Part shown: in pieces, positions 34,573 through 42,786 of the stretch
Layout: each line of letters opens with the position of its first letter
How positions within the stretch are numbered: the first letter of the stretch is position 1
Assembly: GCA_965178585.1 (NCBI GenBank)
Contig: OZ238267.1
Coordinates: 2,480,001 to 2,544,000 of the forward strand
DNA: 64,000 nt
Direction: 5' to 3'
Source of the DNA: Marifrigoribacter sp965178585
Lineage (GTDB): Bacteria > Bacteroidota > Bacteroidia > Flavobacteriales > Flavobacteriaceae
Program-made: the position numbers and the translations under genes
Notes under the pieces: model-generated
Databases searched by the model: none
What the model was told of the DNA's origin: nothing
What the model saw: the letters and a program-made list of their open reading frames with translations, nothing else

Positions 34573-35025
34573 TTACAATGTTATTACTTCACCTCCAGCT
34601 TTTTCAATTGCTTCTTTTGCAGTAGCTGAAAATTTATGTGCTGTAACTGTTAATTTTGCTGTTAACTCTCCTCTACCTAATACTTTTAGAAGTTCTTTTG
34701 AACCAACAAGTCCTAAATCAACTAGAGTTTCAAAATCAATAGCTCCTTTAATTTTTTTGTCGTCAACTAATTGTTGAAGTGTATCAAGATTTACTGCTTG
34801 GTATTCTTTTCGGTTTATATTAGTAAAACCAAATTTAGGAACACGACGTTGCAATGGCATTTGCCCACCTTCAAATCCTAATTTCTTAGAATATCCTGAA
34901 CGTGACTTTGCACCTTTATGCCCACGTGTTGCAGTTCCACCTTTTCCTGAACCTTGTCCGCGACCTACTCGCTTGCCTTGTGTTTTTACCGAACCTGCTG
35001 CCGGTCGTAAGTTACTTAAATTCAT
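34573..35025 (-). CDS. rplO: 50S ribosomal protein L15
   Basis: The protein has 150 aa. A Gly/Lys/Arg-rich extension (KTQGKRVGRGQGSGKGGTAT and RGHKGAKSRSG) penetrates 23S rRNA, and the C-terminal globular part has VDLGLVGSKELLKVLGRGEL. It is 14 nt after rpmD and 12 nt before secY. Confidence 0.97.
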   Translation of the reverse strand: MNLSNLRPAAGSVKTQGKRVGRGQGSGKGGTATRGHKGAKSRSGYSKKLGFEGGQMPLQRRVPKFGFTNINRKEYQAVNLDTLQQLVDDKKIKGAIDFETLVDLGLVGSKELLKVLGRGELTAKLTVTAHKFSATAKEAIEKAGGEVITL

Positions 35026-35039
35026 AATTTTAAAATTTC

Positions 35040-35219
35040 TTATTTAGTTTCAACAGAAACTAAGTGATTTACTTTTCTTATCATTCCCAAAATATTTGGC
35101 GAATCTTCATGTTCAACAGTTTGACCCATTTTATGAAGCCCCAAAGACTCAAGTACTCTTTTTTGGTTTTGAGTACGATTAATCGCACTACGAACCTTTG
35201 TTACTTTAATTTTTGCCAT
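35040..35219 (-). CDS. rpmD: 50S ribosomal protein L30
   Basis: The frame encodes 59 aa: MAKIKVTKVRSAINRTQNQK, RVLESLGLHKMGQTVEHEDS, then PNILGMIRKVNHLVSVETK. The L30 signature (IGRxxxQxxTLxxLGL-like) is visible as INRTQNQKRVLESLGL. The gene lies in the conserved position between rpsE and rplO and has a 10-nt gap to rpsE. It is just below the length that automatic tracks report. Confidence 0.96.
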   Translation of the reverse strand: MAKIKVTKVRSAINRTQNQKRVLESLGLHKMGQTVEHEDSPNILGMIRKVNHLVSVETK

Positions 35220-35229
35220 CTTGCTTTGT

Positions 35230-35754
35230 TTATCCTTTAAATAATTTTTCTAAAGAAATTCCTCTTTGTTTTGCAACAGTTTGAGCGCTTCTCATTTGTA
35301 ATAAAGCATCAAAAGTTGCTTTCACTACATTATGTGGATTTGAAGATCCTTGAGATTTTGACAATACATCATGTACACCAACTGCCTCTAATACCGCACG
35401 TACAGCTCCACCAGCAATAACTCCTGTACCGGCTGATGCTGGTAATAAGTTAACTCTAGCTCCACCGTATTTACCTTTTTGTTCATGAGGTAAAGTAGTT
35501 TTATTTAAAGGAATACGAACTAAGTTTTTCTTAGCATCTTCAATTGCTTTTGCAATTGCACTTGCAACATCTTTCGATTTTCCAAGTCCTTGACCTACTA
35601 CACCGTTTTCATCACCTACTACAACAATAGCTGAAAATCCAAAGGTTCTACCCCCTTTTGTTACTTTAGTTACACGTTGAACCCCTACTAAACGATCTTT
35701 TAATTCTAGACCTCCTGGTTTAACTAACTCTACGTTTTTATAATCTTGATACAT
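35230..35754 (-). CDS. rpsE: 30S ribosomal protein S5
   Basis: The protein has 174 aa: KDRLVGVQRVTKVTKGGRTF (double-stranded RNA-binding domain, about 20-85) and a second domain with LPASAGTGVIAGGAVRAVLE and VVKATFDALLQM. It takes part in decoding accuracy and in mRNA entry. It is 5 nt after rplR. Confidence 0.98.
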   Translation of the reverse strand: MYQDYKNVELVKPGGLELKDRLVGVQRVTKVTKGGRTFGFSAIVVVGDENGVVGQGLGKSKDVASAIAKAIEDAKKNLVRIPLNKTTLPHEQKGKYGGARVNLLPASAGTGVIAGGAVRAVLEAVGVHDVLSKSQGSSNPHNVVKATFDALLQMRSAQTVAKQRGISLEKLFKG

Positions 35755-35759
35755 ATTTC

Positions 35760-36116
35760 TTAGAATTTTAGTCCGCCTTCGCGAGCTCCTTCAGCTAATG
35801 ATTTAACTCTTCCATGGTAAATATAACCGCCTCTATCGAAAGTAATACTTTCAAAACCAGCTTTAATTGCTTTTTCAGCAATTGCTTTACCTACTAAATT
35901 AGCAGCATCTACTTTATTTGCTTTAGATGCGTCTATATCTTTGTCTCTTGAAGATGCAGCAGTAATGGTAACTCCATTTACATCGTCAATTAGTTGAGCA
36001 TAGATTTCTTTATTACTTCTGAAAACTGCCAAACGAGGACGTTGTGTTGTTCCAGAAACAGTTTTTCTGATTCTAAAACGTAATCGTTCTCTTCTATCTG
36101 TTTTTGATAATGCCAT
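35760..36116 (-). CDS. rplR: 50S ribosomal protein L18
   Basis: The protein has 118 aa: RRERLRFRIRKTVSGTTQRP, LAVFRSNKEIYAQLIDD, and the end FDRGGYIYHGRVKSLAEGAR with GLKF. It binds 5S rRNA with L5. It is 11 nt after rplF and 5 nt before rpsE. Confidence 0.98.
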   Translation of the reverse strand: MALSKTDRRERLRFRIRKTVSGTTQRPRLAVFRSNKEIYAQLIDDVNGVTITAASSRDKDIDASKANKVDAANLVGKAIAEKAIKAGFESITFDRGGYIYHGRVKSLAEGAREGGLKF

Positions 36117-36127
36117 AACTTTATTTG

Positions 36128-36670
36128 TTATGCAGATTTACCTGCTTTTCTTCTTAATATTTCTCCTACAAACTTAATCCCTTTTCCTTTATAAGGCTCT
36201 GGCTTACGATAACCACGAATTTTCGCAGCTACTTGTCCAACCAATTGTTTATCGTGAGAAGTTAATTTTACTATTGGATTTTTTCCTTTATCAGAAACTG
36301 TTTCAACTTTAACTTCTGGAGCTATATTCATCACTATATTGTGAGAATATCCAATTGCTAAATCTAATTTCTGACCTTGATTAGAAGCACGGTAACCCAC
36401 ACCTACTAATTCTAGTTCTTTTGTCCATCCTTTGCTTACACCTTCAATCATATTATTGATTAAAGATCTGTATAAACCATGTTTAGACCTATCATCTTTA
36501 GAATCCGACAAACGTTCTACTATAACATTTCCTTCATCTACCTTTACTGTAACTCCCGAAAAATCTTGTGTTAATTCACCTAATTTTCCTTTAACAGTGA
36601 CTACATTATCTTTAACATCTAATGTAACTCCATCTGGGATTGCTACCGGGCTTTTACCTATTCTTGACAT
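36128..36670 (-). CDS. rplF: 50S ribosomal protein L6
   Basis: The protein has 180 aa, two similar domains. MSRIGKSPVAIPDGVTLDV at the start and the C-terminal signature KIRGYRKPEPYKGKGIKFVG (about 148-167) identify it. It lies near the factor-binding site by the sarcin-ricin loop. It is 14 nt after rpsH. Confidence 0.98.
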   Translation of the reverse strand: MSRIGKSPVAIPDGVTLDVKDNVVTVKGKLGELTQDFSGVTVKVDEGNVIVERLSDSKDDRSKHGLYRSLINNMIEGVSKGWTKELELVGVGYRASNQGQKLDLAIGYSHNIVMNIAPEVKVETVSDKGKNPIVKLTSHDKQLVGQVAAKIRGYRKPEPYKGKGIKFVGEILRRKAGKSA

Positions 36671-36684
36671 CTTTAGTCTTTATT

Positions 36685-37086
36685 TTAGTATACGTAACAT
36701 AATACTTCACCACCTACATTCTGAGCTTGAGCTTGCTTACCTGTCATTACCCCGTGAGAAGTAGAAACAATCGCAATTCCCAATCCGTTTAGAATTCTTG
36801 GTAGTTCTGAAGAACTAGAATACTTACGTAAACCTGGTTTACTAATTCGTTGTATTTCCTTAATTACAGGATCTTTTGTAAGTTTATCGTACTTTAAAGC
36901 GATCTTGATAGTTCCCTGAGGCCCTTTATCATCTTCAAATTTATAACTTAAAACAAATCCTTGATCAAATAAGATCTTTGTAATTTCTTTTTTAACATTA
37001 GACGCAGGGATCTCTACTACTCTGTGTCCTGCTTTTACTGCATTTCTAACTCTAGTTAGATAATCTGCTATTGGATCTATATTCAT
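36685..37086 (-). CDS. rpsH: 30S ribosomal protein S8
   Basis: The protein has 133 aa: PIADYLTRVRNAVKAGHR at the start and the C-terminal GLGIAIVSTSHGVMTGKQA with VGGEVLCYVY. It binds the central domain of 16S rRNA; in E. coli it also represses the spc operon by binding mRNA near rplE, and whether that applies here is unknown. A 69-nt gap separates it from rpsN. Confidence 0.98.
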   Translation of the reverse strand: MNIDPIADYLTRVRNAVKAGHRVVEIPASNVKKEITKILFDQGFVLSYKFEDDKGPQGTIKIALKYDKLTKDPVIKEIQRISKPGLRKYSSSSELPRILNGLGIAIVSTSHGVMTGKQAQAQNVGGEVLCYVY

Positions 37087-37155
37087 ATTTTAATTTTGCG
37101 GATGTGGTTTTTACTTAAAGTTTCAGAAGTAAACCTTCAACCAATTAATTATATA

Positions 37156-37425
37156 TTACCAAGATGCTTTTCTAACACCTGGAATTAAACCTTGATTAGC
37201 CATTTCACGGAATGTAACACGTGAAATACCAAACGTTCTCATATACCCTTTTGGTCTACCAGTAAGTTTGCAACGATTGTGCATACGTATTGGTGAAGCG
37301 TCTTTTGGCAACTTTTGTAATGCTTCGTAATCTCCAGCTTCTTTTAAAGCTTTACGTTTAGCCGCATACTTTGCTACCATTTTTTTTCTTTTAACCTCAC
37401 GGGCTTTCATTGATTCTTTAGCCAT
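37156..37425 (-). CDS. rpsN: 30S ribosomal protein S14, zinc-free form
   Basis: The protein has 89 aa, the long form without a zinc ribbon: AKESMKAREVKRKKMVAKYA at the start and HNRCKLTGRPKGYMRTFGIS with VTFREMANQGLIPGVRKASW at the end. Only one Cys is present. The short form with four Cys would be about 61 aa. It starts 1 nt after the rplE stop. Confidence 0.97.
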   Translation of the reverse strand: MAKESMKAREVKRKKMVAKYAAKRKALKEAGDYEALQKLPKDASPIRMHNRCKLTGRPKGYMRTFGISRVTFREMANQGLIPGVRKASW

Positions 37426-37426
37426 C

Positions 37427-37978
37427 TTAGTTCTTTTTAAAAGGTAAACCTAATTCAGTTAATAATGATTTTGCTTCTTTATCAGTACCAGCTGAAGTAA
37501 CAAAAGTGATGTTCATACCATCAATTTTCTTAATCTTATCGATATTGATTTCAGGAAATATGATTTGTTCAGTAACACCCAAAGAGTAATTACCTCTACC
37601 GTCAAATCCTGTTGCTTTGATACCATTAAAATCTCTTACTCGAGGCAATGCACTAGTAACAAGTCTATCTAAAAACTCATACATACGCTCTCCACGTAAA
37701 GTTACTTTTGCCCCAATTGGCATCCCTCTACGTAATTTAAAGTTTGCAACATCCTTTTTAGAAATAGTTGCAACAGCTTTTTGCCCTGTTATATTTGTAA
37801 GCTCATCAACAGCATACTCTATTAGTTTCTTGTCTGCTACTGCAGATCCAACACCACGAGACACAACGATGCGCTCTAATTTTGGAACTTGCATTACATT
37901 CGAGTAACCAAACTCTTCTTTAAGAGCTTCAATTACTCTGCTCTTATATTCCTCTTTAAGTCTTGGTAAATATCCCAT
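37427..37978 (-). CDS. rplE: 50S ribosomal protein L5
   Basis: The protein has 183 aa: YLPRLKEEYKSRVIEALKEE at the start, LERIVVSRGVGSAVADKKLI and the loop RDFNGIKATGFDGRGNYSLG that touches the P-site tRNA. It binds 5S rRNA. It begins 2 nt after rplX. Confidence 0.98.
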   Translation of the reverse strand: MGYLPRLKEEYKSRVIEALKEEFGYSNVMQVPKLERIVVSRGVGSAVADKKLIEYAVDELTNITGQKAVATISKKDVANFKLRRGMPIGAKVTLRGERMYEFLDRLVTSALPRVRDFNGIKATGFDGRGNYSLGVTEQIIFPEINIDKIKKIDGMNITFVTSAGTDKEAKSLLTELGLPFKKN

Positions 37979-37980
37979 AA

Positions 37981-38295
37981 CTATAATACTTGATTCGATT
38001 TTTTAGTAAAACGTACTTTTTTTCCATCTTCCATTCTGTAACCTACCCTTGTTGCAGTTCCTGTTTTAGGATCTACTAAAGAAAGGTTAGAGATATGTAT
38101 AGCAGCTTCCTTTTTTACAATTCCACCTTGAGGATTATTGGCACTTGGCTTCTCATGTTTAGAAACCATATTTACTCCTTCTACTATTGCTTTGTTCTTT
38201 TCAAGAATTACTTTCATTACTTTACCTTCAGACCCTTTATTGTCTCCGGCAGTAACTACTACTGTATCTCCTGATTTTATTTTAAGCTTTGCCAT
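37981..38295 (-). CDS. rplX: 50S ribosomal protein L24
   Basis: The protein has 104 aa from ATG 38295. A longer frame from TTG 38307 adds four residues and was rejected because the ATG gives the family's usual opening (MAKLKIKSGDTVVVTAGDNK), a KOW motif. It is an early assembly protein near the exit tunnel. It lies 13 nt after rplN. Confidence 0.96.
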   Translation of the reverse strand: MAKLKIKSGDTVVVTAGDNKGSEGKVMKVILEKNKAIVEGVNMVSKHEKPSANNPQGGIVKKEAAIHISNLSLVDPKTGTATRVGYRMEDGKKVRFTKKSNQVL

Positions 38296-38308
38296 CTTTG
38301 TTTTCAAT

Positions 38309-38677
38309 TTAAAGCACTTCTGGTGCTAATGATACAATTTTCATAAATTGCTTGTCACGAAGCTCTCTTGCAACAGGTCCAAATACACGTGTTCCAATCA
38401 TTTCTCCTTGTGGGTTTAAAAGCACACAAGCATTATCATCGAAACGAATATATGATCCGTCTGGTCTTCTTACTTCTTTCTTAGTACGCACAACTACCGC
38501 AGTAGATACAGCACCTTTTTTAATAGTCCCATTAGGAGTAGCGTCTTTAACAGCAACTACAATTTTATCACCTATTGAAGCATATCTTTTTTTGGTTCCA
38601 CCTAACACACGAATTGTTAGTACTTCCTTAGCTCCAGTATTATCTGCAACTTTTAGTCTTGACTCTTGTTGTAACAT
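38309..38677 (-). CDS. rplN: 50S ribosomal protein L14
   Basis: The protein has 122 aa, standard: MLQQESRLKVADNTGAKEVL at the start, the signature near 60-86 (AVVVRTKKEVRRPDGSYIRF) and the end MKIVSLAPEVL. It bridges to the 30S subunit. It begins 2 nt after rpsQ. Confidence 0.98.
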   Translation of the reverse strand: MLQQESRLKVADNTGAKEVLTIRVLGGTKKRYASIGDKIVVAVKDATPNGTIKKGAVSTAVVVRTKKEVRRPDGSYIRFDDNACVLLNPQGEMIGTRVFGPVARELRDKQFMKIVSLAPEVL

Positions 38678-38679
38678 AC

Positions 38680-38937
38680 CTACTTAGCTCTATCAATTAT
38701 TTCTACTAATCTCCAACATTTGGTTTTGCTTAAAGGACGTGTTTCCATTATCCTTACTTTATCACCTTCGTTGCAGTCATTGGTCTCATCGTGTGCAACA
38801 TATTTCTTAGTCTTTAACACGAACTTTCCATACATTGGGTGCTTTACTTTTTTTACTTCTGCAACAACTATGGACTTGTCCATTTTGCTACTAGTAACTA
38901 CACCAATACGTTCTTTTCTTAAATTTCTTTTTTCCAT
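38680..38937 (-). CDS. rpsQ: 30S ribosomal protein S17
   Basis: The protein has 85 aa, an OB-fold: RKERIGVVTSSKMDKSIVVA and GDKVRIMETRPLSKTKCWRL. It binds 16S rRNA helices 7 and 11 early in assembly. It is 14 nt after rpmC. Confidence 0.98.
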   Translation of the reverse strand: MEKRNLRKERIGVVTSSKMDKSIVVAEVKKVKHPMYGKFVLKTKKYVAHDETNDCNEGDKVRIMETRPLSKTKCWRLVEIIDRAK

Positions 38938-38951
38938 CTTTCAGCTTGGTA

Positions 38952-39143
38952 CTATTGTACTTCTCTTTTAGTTAGTTCTGTCGCAATTCTAGCGATAGCT
39001 CTTCTTTGCTCTCTTAATTGAATTGGATTTTCCAACGGTGTAATAGCATGTGCCATTTTAAGATCAGAAAACGCCTTTCTAGAATCAGAAATTCTTTCCT
39101 GTAATTCCGCTGTTGATGCTTCTTTTATTTCAGATTGTTTCAT
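38952..39143 (-). CDS. rpmC: 50S ribosomal protein L29
   Basis: The protein has 63 aa, two helices: MKQSEIKEASTAELQERISD at the start and the signature region NPIQLREQRRAIARIATEL. It lies by the tunnel exit and is part of the docking site for signal recognition particle and trigger factor. It begins 6 nt after rplP. Confidence 0.97.
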   Translation of the reverse strand: MKQSEIKEASTAELQERISDSRKAFSDLKMAHAITPLENPIQLREQRRAIARIATELTKREVQ

Positions 39144-39149
39144 AATAAA

Positions 39150-39569
39150 TTAAGCTTGAAATGTTCTAGATACAATGAATTTTGTTTTTACTGGTAACTT
39201 TTGAGCTGCAAGACGTAATGCCTCTTTTGCAGTTTCAATAGGAACACCAGATATTTCAAACAATACTCTTCCTGGTTTAACAACAGCTGCCCAATATTCT
39301 ACAGCACCTTTACCTTTACCCATACGTACTTCAAGAGGTTTCTTTGTAATTGGCTTATCTGGAAATATCATTATCCAGATAGAACCTTCTCTCTTCATAA
39401 AACGAGTAGCAGCAATACGTGCAGCTTCTATTTGACGTGATGTTAAGAAATTTGAATCTAAAGATTTTATACCAAAAGTTCCAAACGCAAGTTGGTTTCC
39501 ACGTCCGGCATTACCTTTCATTCTACCTTTTTGCTGTTTACGAAACTTTGTTCTTTTTGGTTGTAACAT
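39150..39569 (-). CDS. rplP: 50S ribosomal protein L16
   Basis: The protein has 139 aa: MLQPKRTKFRKQQKGRMKGN, PDKPITKKPLEVRMGKGKG (signature) and RLAAQKLPVKTKFIVSR at the end. It helps position the A-site tRNA and is needed for peptidyl transfer geometry. It is 17 nt after rpsC. Confidence 0.98.
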   Translation of the reverse strand: MLQPKRTKFRKQQKGRMKGNAGRGNQLAFGTFGIKSLDSNFLTSRQIEAARIAATRFMKREGSIWIMIFPDKPITKKPLEVRMGKGKGAVEYWAAVVKPGRVLFEISGVPIETAKEALRLAAQKLPVKTKFIVSRTFQA

Positions 39570-39586
39570 TTTATTCTATTTAAAAA

Positions 39587-40309
39587 TTACTTTCTACGAC
39601 GTGGTTTATTAGCACCACCTCGCTTGTTGTTACCAGCTTTTCCACCTTTTTTGGCTAAACCAACTAAAGGAGAAAGCTCTCTTTTTCCGTACACTTCACC
39701 TTTCATGATCCATACTTTTACACCCAATCTACCATAAGTAGTGTGTGACTCAACCAAAGCATAATCAATATCGGCTCTAAATGTTGATAAAGGAATACGT
39801 CCATCTTTATAAGACTCAGAACGTGCCATTTCAGCTCCGTTTAAACGACCTGAAATTTGCACTTTAATACCTTCAGCATTCATACGCATTGCAGCAGTTA
39901 TTGCCATTTTTATTGCACGACGGTATGAAATTCTGTTTTCAATTTGTCTTGCAATACTAGCTCCTACTAGGTGCGCATCCATTTCCGGTCTCTTAATCTC
40001 GTGGATGTTTATCTGTACATCTTTACCAGTAATTTTCTTAAGCTCTTCTTTCAGCTTGTCTACCTCTTGTCCACCTTTCCCAATAATAATACCAGGTCTA
40101 GCAGTAGTGATAGTAACGGTTACAAGCTTAAGGGTACGCTCAATAATTACCCTAGACACACTAGCTTTTTGTAAACGAGCATGAACATATTTTCTAATCT
40201 TGTCGTCTTCAGCTAATTTATCGCCGTAGTCGTTGCCTCCGTACCAGTTGGATTCCCATCCTCTGATGATACCTAAGCGATTTCCGATTGGATTTGTTTT
40301 TTGTCCCAT
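39587..40309 (-). CDS. rpsC: 30S ribosomal protein S3
   Basis: The protein has 240 aa. It opens MGQKTNPIGNRLGIIRGWES, has a KH domain with the GxxG motif in IIIGKGGQEVDKL (about 75-87), and a C-terminal domain with ISGRLNGAEMARSE and VKVWIMKGEVYGKRELSP. The basic tail (KKGGKAGNNKRGGANKPRRR) is longer than the E. coli one. It forms the mRNA entry pore with S4 and S5. It starts 3 nt after rplV. Confidence 0.98.
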   Translation of the reverse strand: MGQKTNPIGNRLGIIRGWESNWYGGNDYGDKLAEDDKIRKYVHARLQKASVSRVIIERTLKLVTVTITTARPGIIIGKGGQEVDKLKEELKKITGKDVQINIHEIKRPEMDAHLVGASIARQIENRISYRRAIKMAITAAMRMNAEGIKVQISGRLNGAEMARSESYKDGRIPLSTFRADIDYALVESHTTYGRLGVKVWIMKGEVYGKRELSPLVGLAKKGGKAGNNKRGGANKPRRRK

Positions 40310-40312
40310 TTA

Positions 40313-40723
40313 TTAATTGCTTTGTGTGTTATCGTTAGCTGCAAGCACGAGTGTTACGTGATTGGAGCGTTTTCTAATTCTGTGCGCACGTCCTTGTGGT
40401 GCAGGTCTAAGTCTTTTTAACATAGCTCCTCCATCTACACGGATTTCTTTTACAAAAAGATCTGCATCTTCTATTGAAGCTTCTTCATTTTTTGCTTGCC
40501 AATTTGCAATAGCAGACAATAATAACGTCTCTAAACGACGTGAAGCTTCTTTAGGGCTAAACTTTAAAATATTAAGCGCTTTATCTATTTTCTCACCACG
40601 AACTAAATCTGCAACTAATCGCATTTTTCTAGGTGACGTTGGGCAATTGTTCAATTTTGCAAAGTACATTGTTTTCTTTGCATCCTTGATTTGCTCCGCT
40701 CTTTCTCTTTTACGAACTCCCAT
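40313..40723 (-). CDS. rplV: 50S ribosomal protein L22
   Basis: The protein has 136 aa. An N-terminal basic extension (MGVRKRERAEQIKDAKKTM) of about 20 residues precedes the usual core starting YFAKLNNCPTSPRKMRLVAD; the hairpin end RLRPAPQGRAHRIRKRSNHV lines the exit tunnel near the macrolide site. The extension agrees with other Bacteroidota, and no better start codon is available near residue 20 apart from Met19. It begins 3 nt after rpsS. Confidence 0.97.
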   Translation of the reverse strand: MGVRKRERAEQIKDAKKTMYFAKLNNCPTSPRKMRLVADLVRGEKIDKALNILKFSPKEASRRLETLLLSAIANWQAKNEEASIEDADLFVKEIRVDGGAMLKRLRPAPQGRAHRIRKRSNHVTLVLAANDNTQSN

Positions 40724-40726
40724 GGC

Positions 40727-41005
40727 TTATTTTTTACCTTTGTTTTTTGCACCTGCATGACCACGGAATGATCTTGTTGGTGAAAATTCTCCTAATTTAT
40801 GTCCTACCATATTTTCAGTTACATATACTGGAATAAATTGTTTTCCGTTATGAACTGCAATGGTTTGTCCAACAAAATCCGGAGTAATCATAGATGCTCT
40901 TGACCAAGTTTTGATCACAGTCTTTTTACTCGAATCAACATTAAGTTGAACTTTCTTATCTAATTTGTAGTGAACGTAAGGTCCCTTTTTTAATGATCGT
41001 GCCAT
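40727..41005 (-). CDS. rpsS: 30S ribosomal protein S19
   Basis: The protein has 92 aa: MARSLKKGPYVHYKLDKKVQ, the core IKTWSRASMITPDFVGQTI and the signature NMVGHKLGEFSPTRSFRGH. It sits on the 30S head beside S13. It starts 3 nt after rplB. Confidence 0.98.
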   Translation of the reverse strand: MARSLKKGPYVHYKLDKKVQLNVDSSKKTVIKTWSRASMITPDFVGQTIAVHNGKQFIPVYVTENMVGHKLGEFSPTRSFRGHAGAKNKGKK

Positions 41006-41008
41006 ATC

Positions 41009-41833
41009 TTATTTCTTTCTACGTTCGATTATATATTTATTACTTGCTTTAGTTTTAGAACGGGTTCTAAATCCTTTTGCAGGAATACCGTTTCTAGAAC
41101 GTGGATGTCCACCAGACGATTTTCCTTCTCCACCACCCATTGGATGATCAACAGGATTCATAACTACTGGTCTTGTACGAGGTCTTCTACCTAACCATCT
41201 TGTTCTACCTGCTTTACCAGATACTAACAATTGATGATCACTATTAGAAATAGCCCCTACAGTTGCTGAACACGTTATTAATATTAAACGTGTTTCACCT
41301 GAAGGCAATTTAACGGTAGCAAATTTCCCATCACGTGCCATTAATTGAGCAAATGCTCCAGCACTACGTGCTAAAACAGCTCCCTGACCAGGGTGTAATT
41401 CTATACAAGATATGATAGTTCCTAATGGAATATTTTCTAAAAGCATACAATTTCCAACTTCCGGAGCTACTTTATCTCCAGAAACTATATTTTGTCCTAC
41501 CTTTAATCCACTTTGTGCAACAACATAACGCTTTTCACCATCTTGATAGTTTAATAAAGCGATAAAAGCAGTACGATTTGGATCATACTCTATTGATGCA
41601 ACTGTTGCAGGAACTCCTGCTTTGTTACGTTTAAAATCGATAATTCGATAACGTCTTTTATGACCACCACCTTTATAGCGCATAGTCATTTTTCCTTGAC
41701 TGTTTCTTCCCCCAGTTCTTTTAATCGGAGCTAATAAACTTTTCTCCGGCTTATCAGTTGTAATGGCGTCAAATCCATTTACAACTCTAAATCGCTGTCC
41801 TGGGGTGATTGGTTTTAATTTTCTTACTGACAT
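41009..41833 (-). CDS. rplB: 50S ribosomal protein L2
   Basis: The protein has 274 aa, standard. The signature VVMNPVDHPMGGGEGKSSGG with the functionally important His (in the DHPMGGGEG stretch) lies near residues 224-243; RYRIIDFKRNKAGVPATVAS belongs to the RNA-binding domain. It helps form the peptidyl transferase centre and subunit association. It is 27 nt after rplW. Confidence 0.98.
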   Translation of the reverse strand: MSVRKLKPITPGQRFRVVNGFDAITTDKPEKSLLAPIKRTGGRNSQGKMTMRYKGGGHKRRYRIIDFKRNKAGVPATVASIEYDPNRTAFIALLNYQDGEKRYVVAQSGLKVGQNIVSGDKVAPEVGNCMLLENIPLGTIISCIELHPGQGAVLARSAGAFAQLMARDGKFATVKLPSGETRLILITCSATVGAISNSDHQLLVSGKAGRTRWLGRRPRTRPVVMNPVDHPMGGGEGKSSGGHPRSRNGIPAKGFRTRSKTKASNKYIIERRKK

Positions 41834-41860
41834 TTTTTGTCTAATTTATCTAAGCTTTAC

Positions 41861-42151
41861 TTAGATGTTACTGTAAAAATCTATTGTATCACCTTCCGCC
41901 AACTGTACTATTGCTTTTTTAACTGCATTAGTTTTACCAGTTTGAATACCCGTTTTTGTATGACGAGTTTTTCTATCTGGGCGGACATTTATAGTACGAA
42001 CTTTAGTAACTGAAACTTCATAAGCAGCTTCCACCGCTTTTTTAATTTCTACCTTATTCGCCTTAGGATTTACTACAAAAGTATATCTGTTGAAAGTTTC
42101 AACATCTGTCGTAGCTTTTTCTGTTATTATAGGTTTAATTAAGATATTCAT
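41861..42151 (-). CDS. rplW: 50S ribosomal protein L23
   Basis: The protein has 96 aa: ILIKPIITEKATTDVETFNR, the central KANKVEIKKAVEAAYEVSVT and RTINVRPDRKTRHTKTG. It lies at the tunnel exit and is the main docking point of trigger factor. It starts 5 nt after rplD. Confidence 0.97.
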   Translation of the reverse strand: MNILIKPIITEKATTDVETFNRYTFVVNPKANKVEIKKAVEAAYEVSVTKVRTINVRPDRKTRHTKTGIQTGKTNAVKKAIVQLAEGDTIDFYSNI

Positions 42152-42156
42152 TATTT

Positions 42157-42786
42157 CTAATTACTTAAGTTTGACTCAATTCCTTCCAATGAACTCTCAA
42201 ACAACACAAGGCTGTTTGCATTCATAATTTTATAAGTACTTAAGTGTGAGTTAGTTAACACTTCAGTGCTTTTCAAATTACGAGACGACAAATATAGATT
42301 ATTATTTGACTCTCCCAACACAAATAAAGATTTTTTAGCATCTAAGCCTAAAGACTTTAAAACCGAAGTAAATTCTTTAGTCTTTGGTGTATCAAAATTA
42401 AGGTCTTCCAAAACGATTATTGCTTTTTCATTTGCCTTAATACTCAAAGCAGAACGACGCGCTAATCTTTTTAAGTTTTTGTTTAATTTAAAAGAATAAT
42501 TTCTTGGTCTTGGACCAAACATTCTACCACCACCTCTAAAAACACCAGACTTGATACTACCCGCACGAGCTGTACCAGTTCCTTTTTGTTTCTTTATTTT
42601 TCTTGTACTACCAGTAATCTCTGCACGTTCTTTTGATTTATGCGTACCTTGTCTTTGATTAGCAAGATATTGCTTTACATCAAGATAAAGGGCGTGATTA
42701 TTAGGCTCAATTCCATACACATCTTTAGAAAGGTCTACCTTTCTACCTGTGTCTTTTCCGTTTTTATCTAATACTGCTACCTTCAT
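42157..42786 (-). CDS. rplD: 50S ribosomal protein L4
   Basis: The protein has 209 aa. The tunnel loop carries QRQGTHKSKERAEITGSTRK and GTGTARAGSIKSGVFRGGGR with MFGPRPRNYSFKLNKN; the globular domain includes ANEKAIIVLEDLNFDTPKTK. In E. coli L4 also autoregulates the S10 operon; this has not been established for Bacteroidota. Its ATG shares a base with the rplC stop (TAATG). Confidence 0.98.
   Translation of the reverse strand: MKVAVLDKNGKDTGRKVDLSKDVYGIEPNNHALYLDVKQYLANQRQGTHKSKERAEITGSTRKIKKQKGTGTARAGSIKSGVFRGGGRMFGPRPRNYSFKLNKNLKRLARRSALSIKANEKAIIVLEDLNFDTPKTKEFTSVLKSLGLDAKKSLFVLGESNNNLYLSSRNLKSTEVLTNSHLSTYKIMNANSLVLFESSLEGIESNLSN

Noticed and set aside
38296..38307. Four-residue TTG extension of rplX
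   Set aside because: ATG 38295 gives the family's usual start MAKLKIKSGD.
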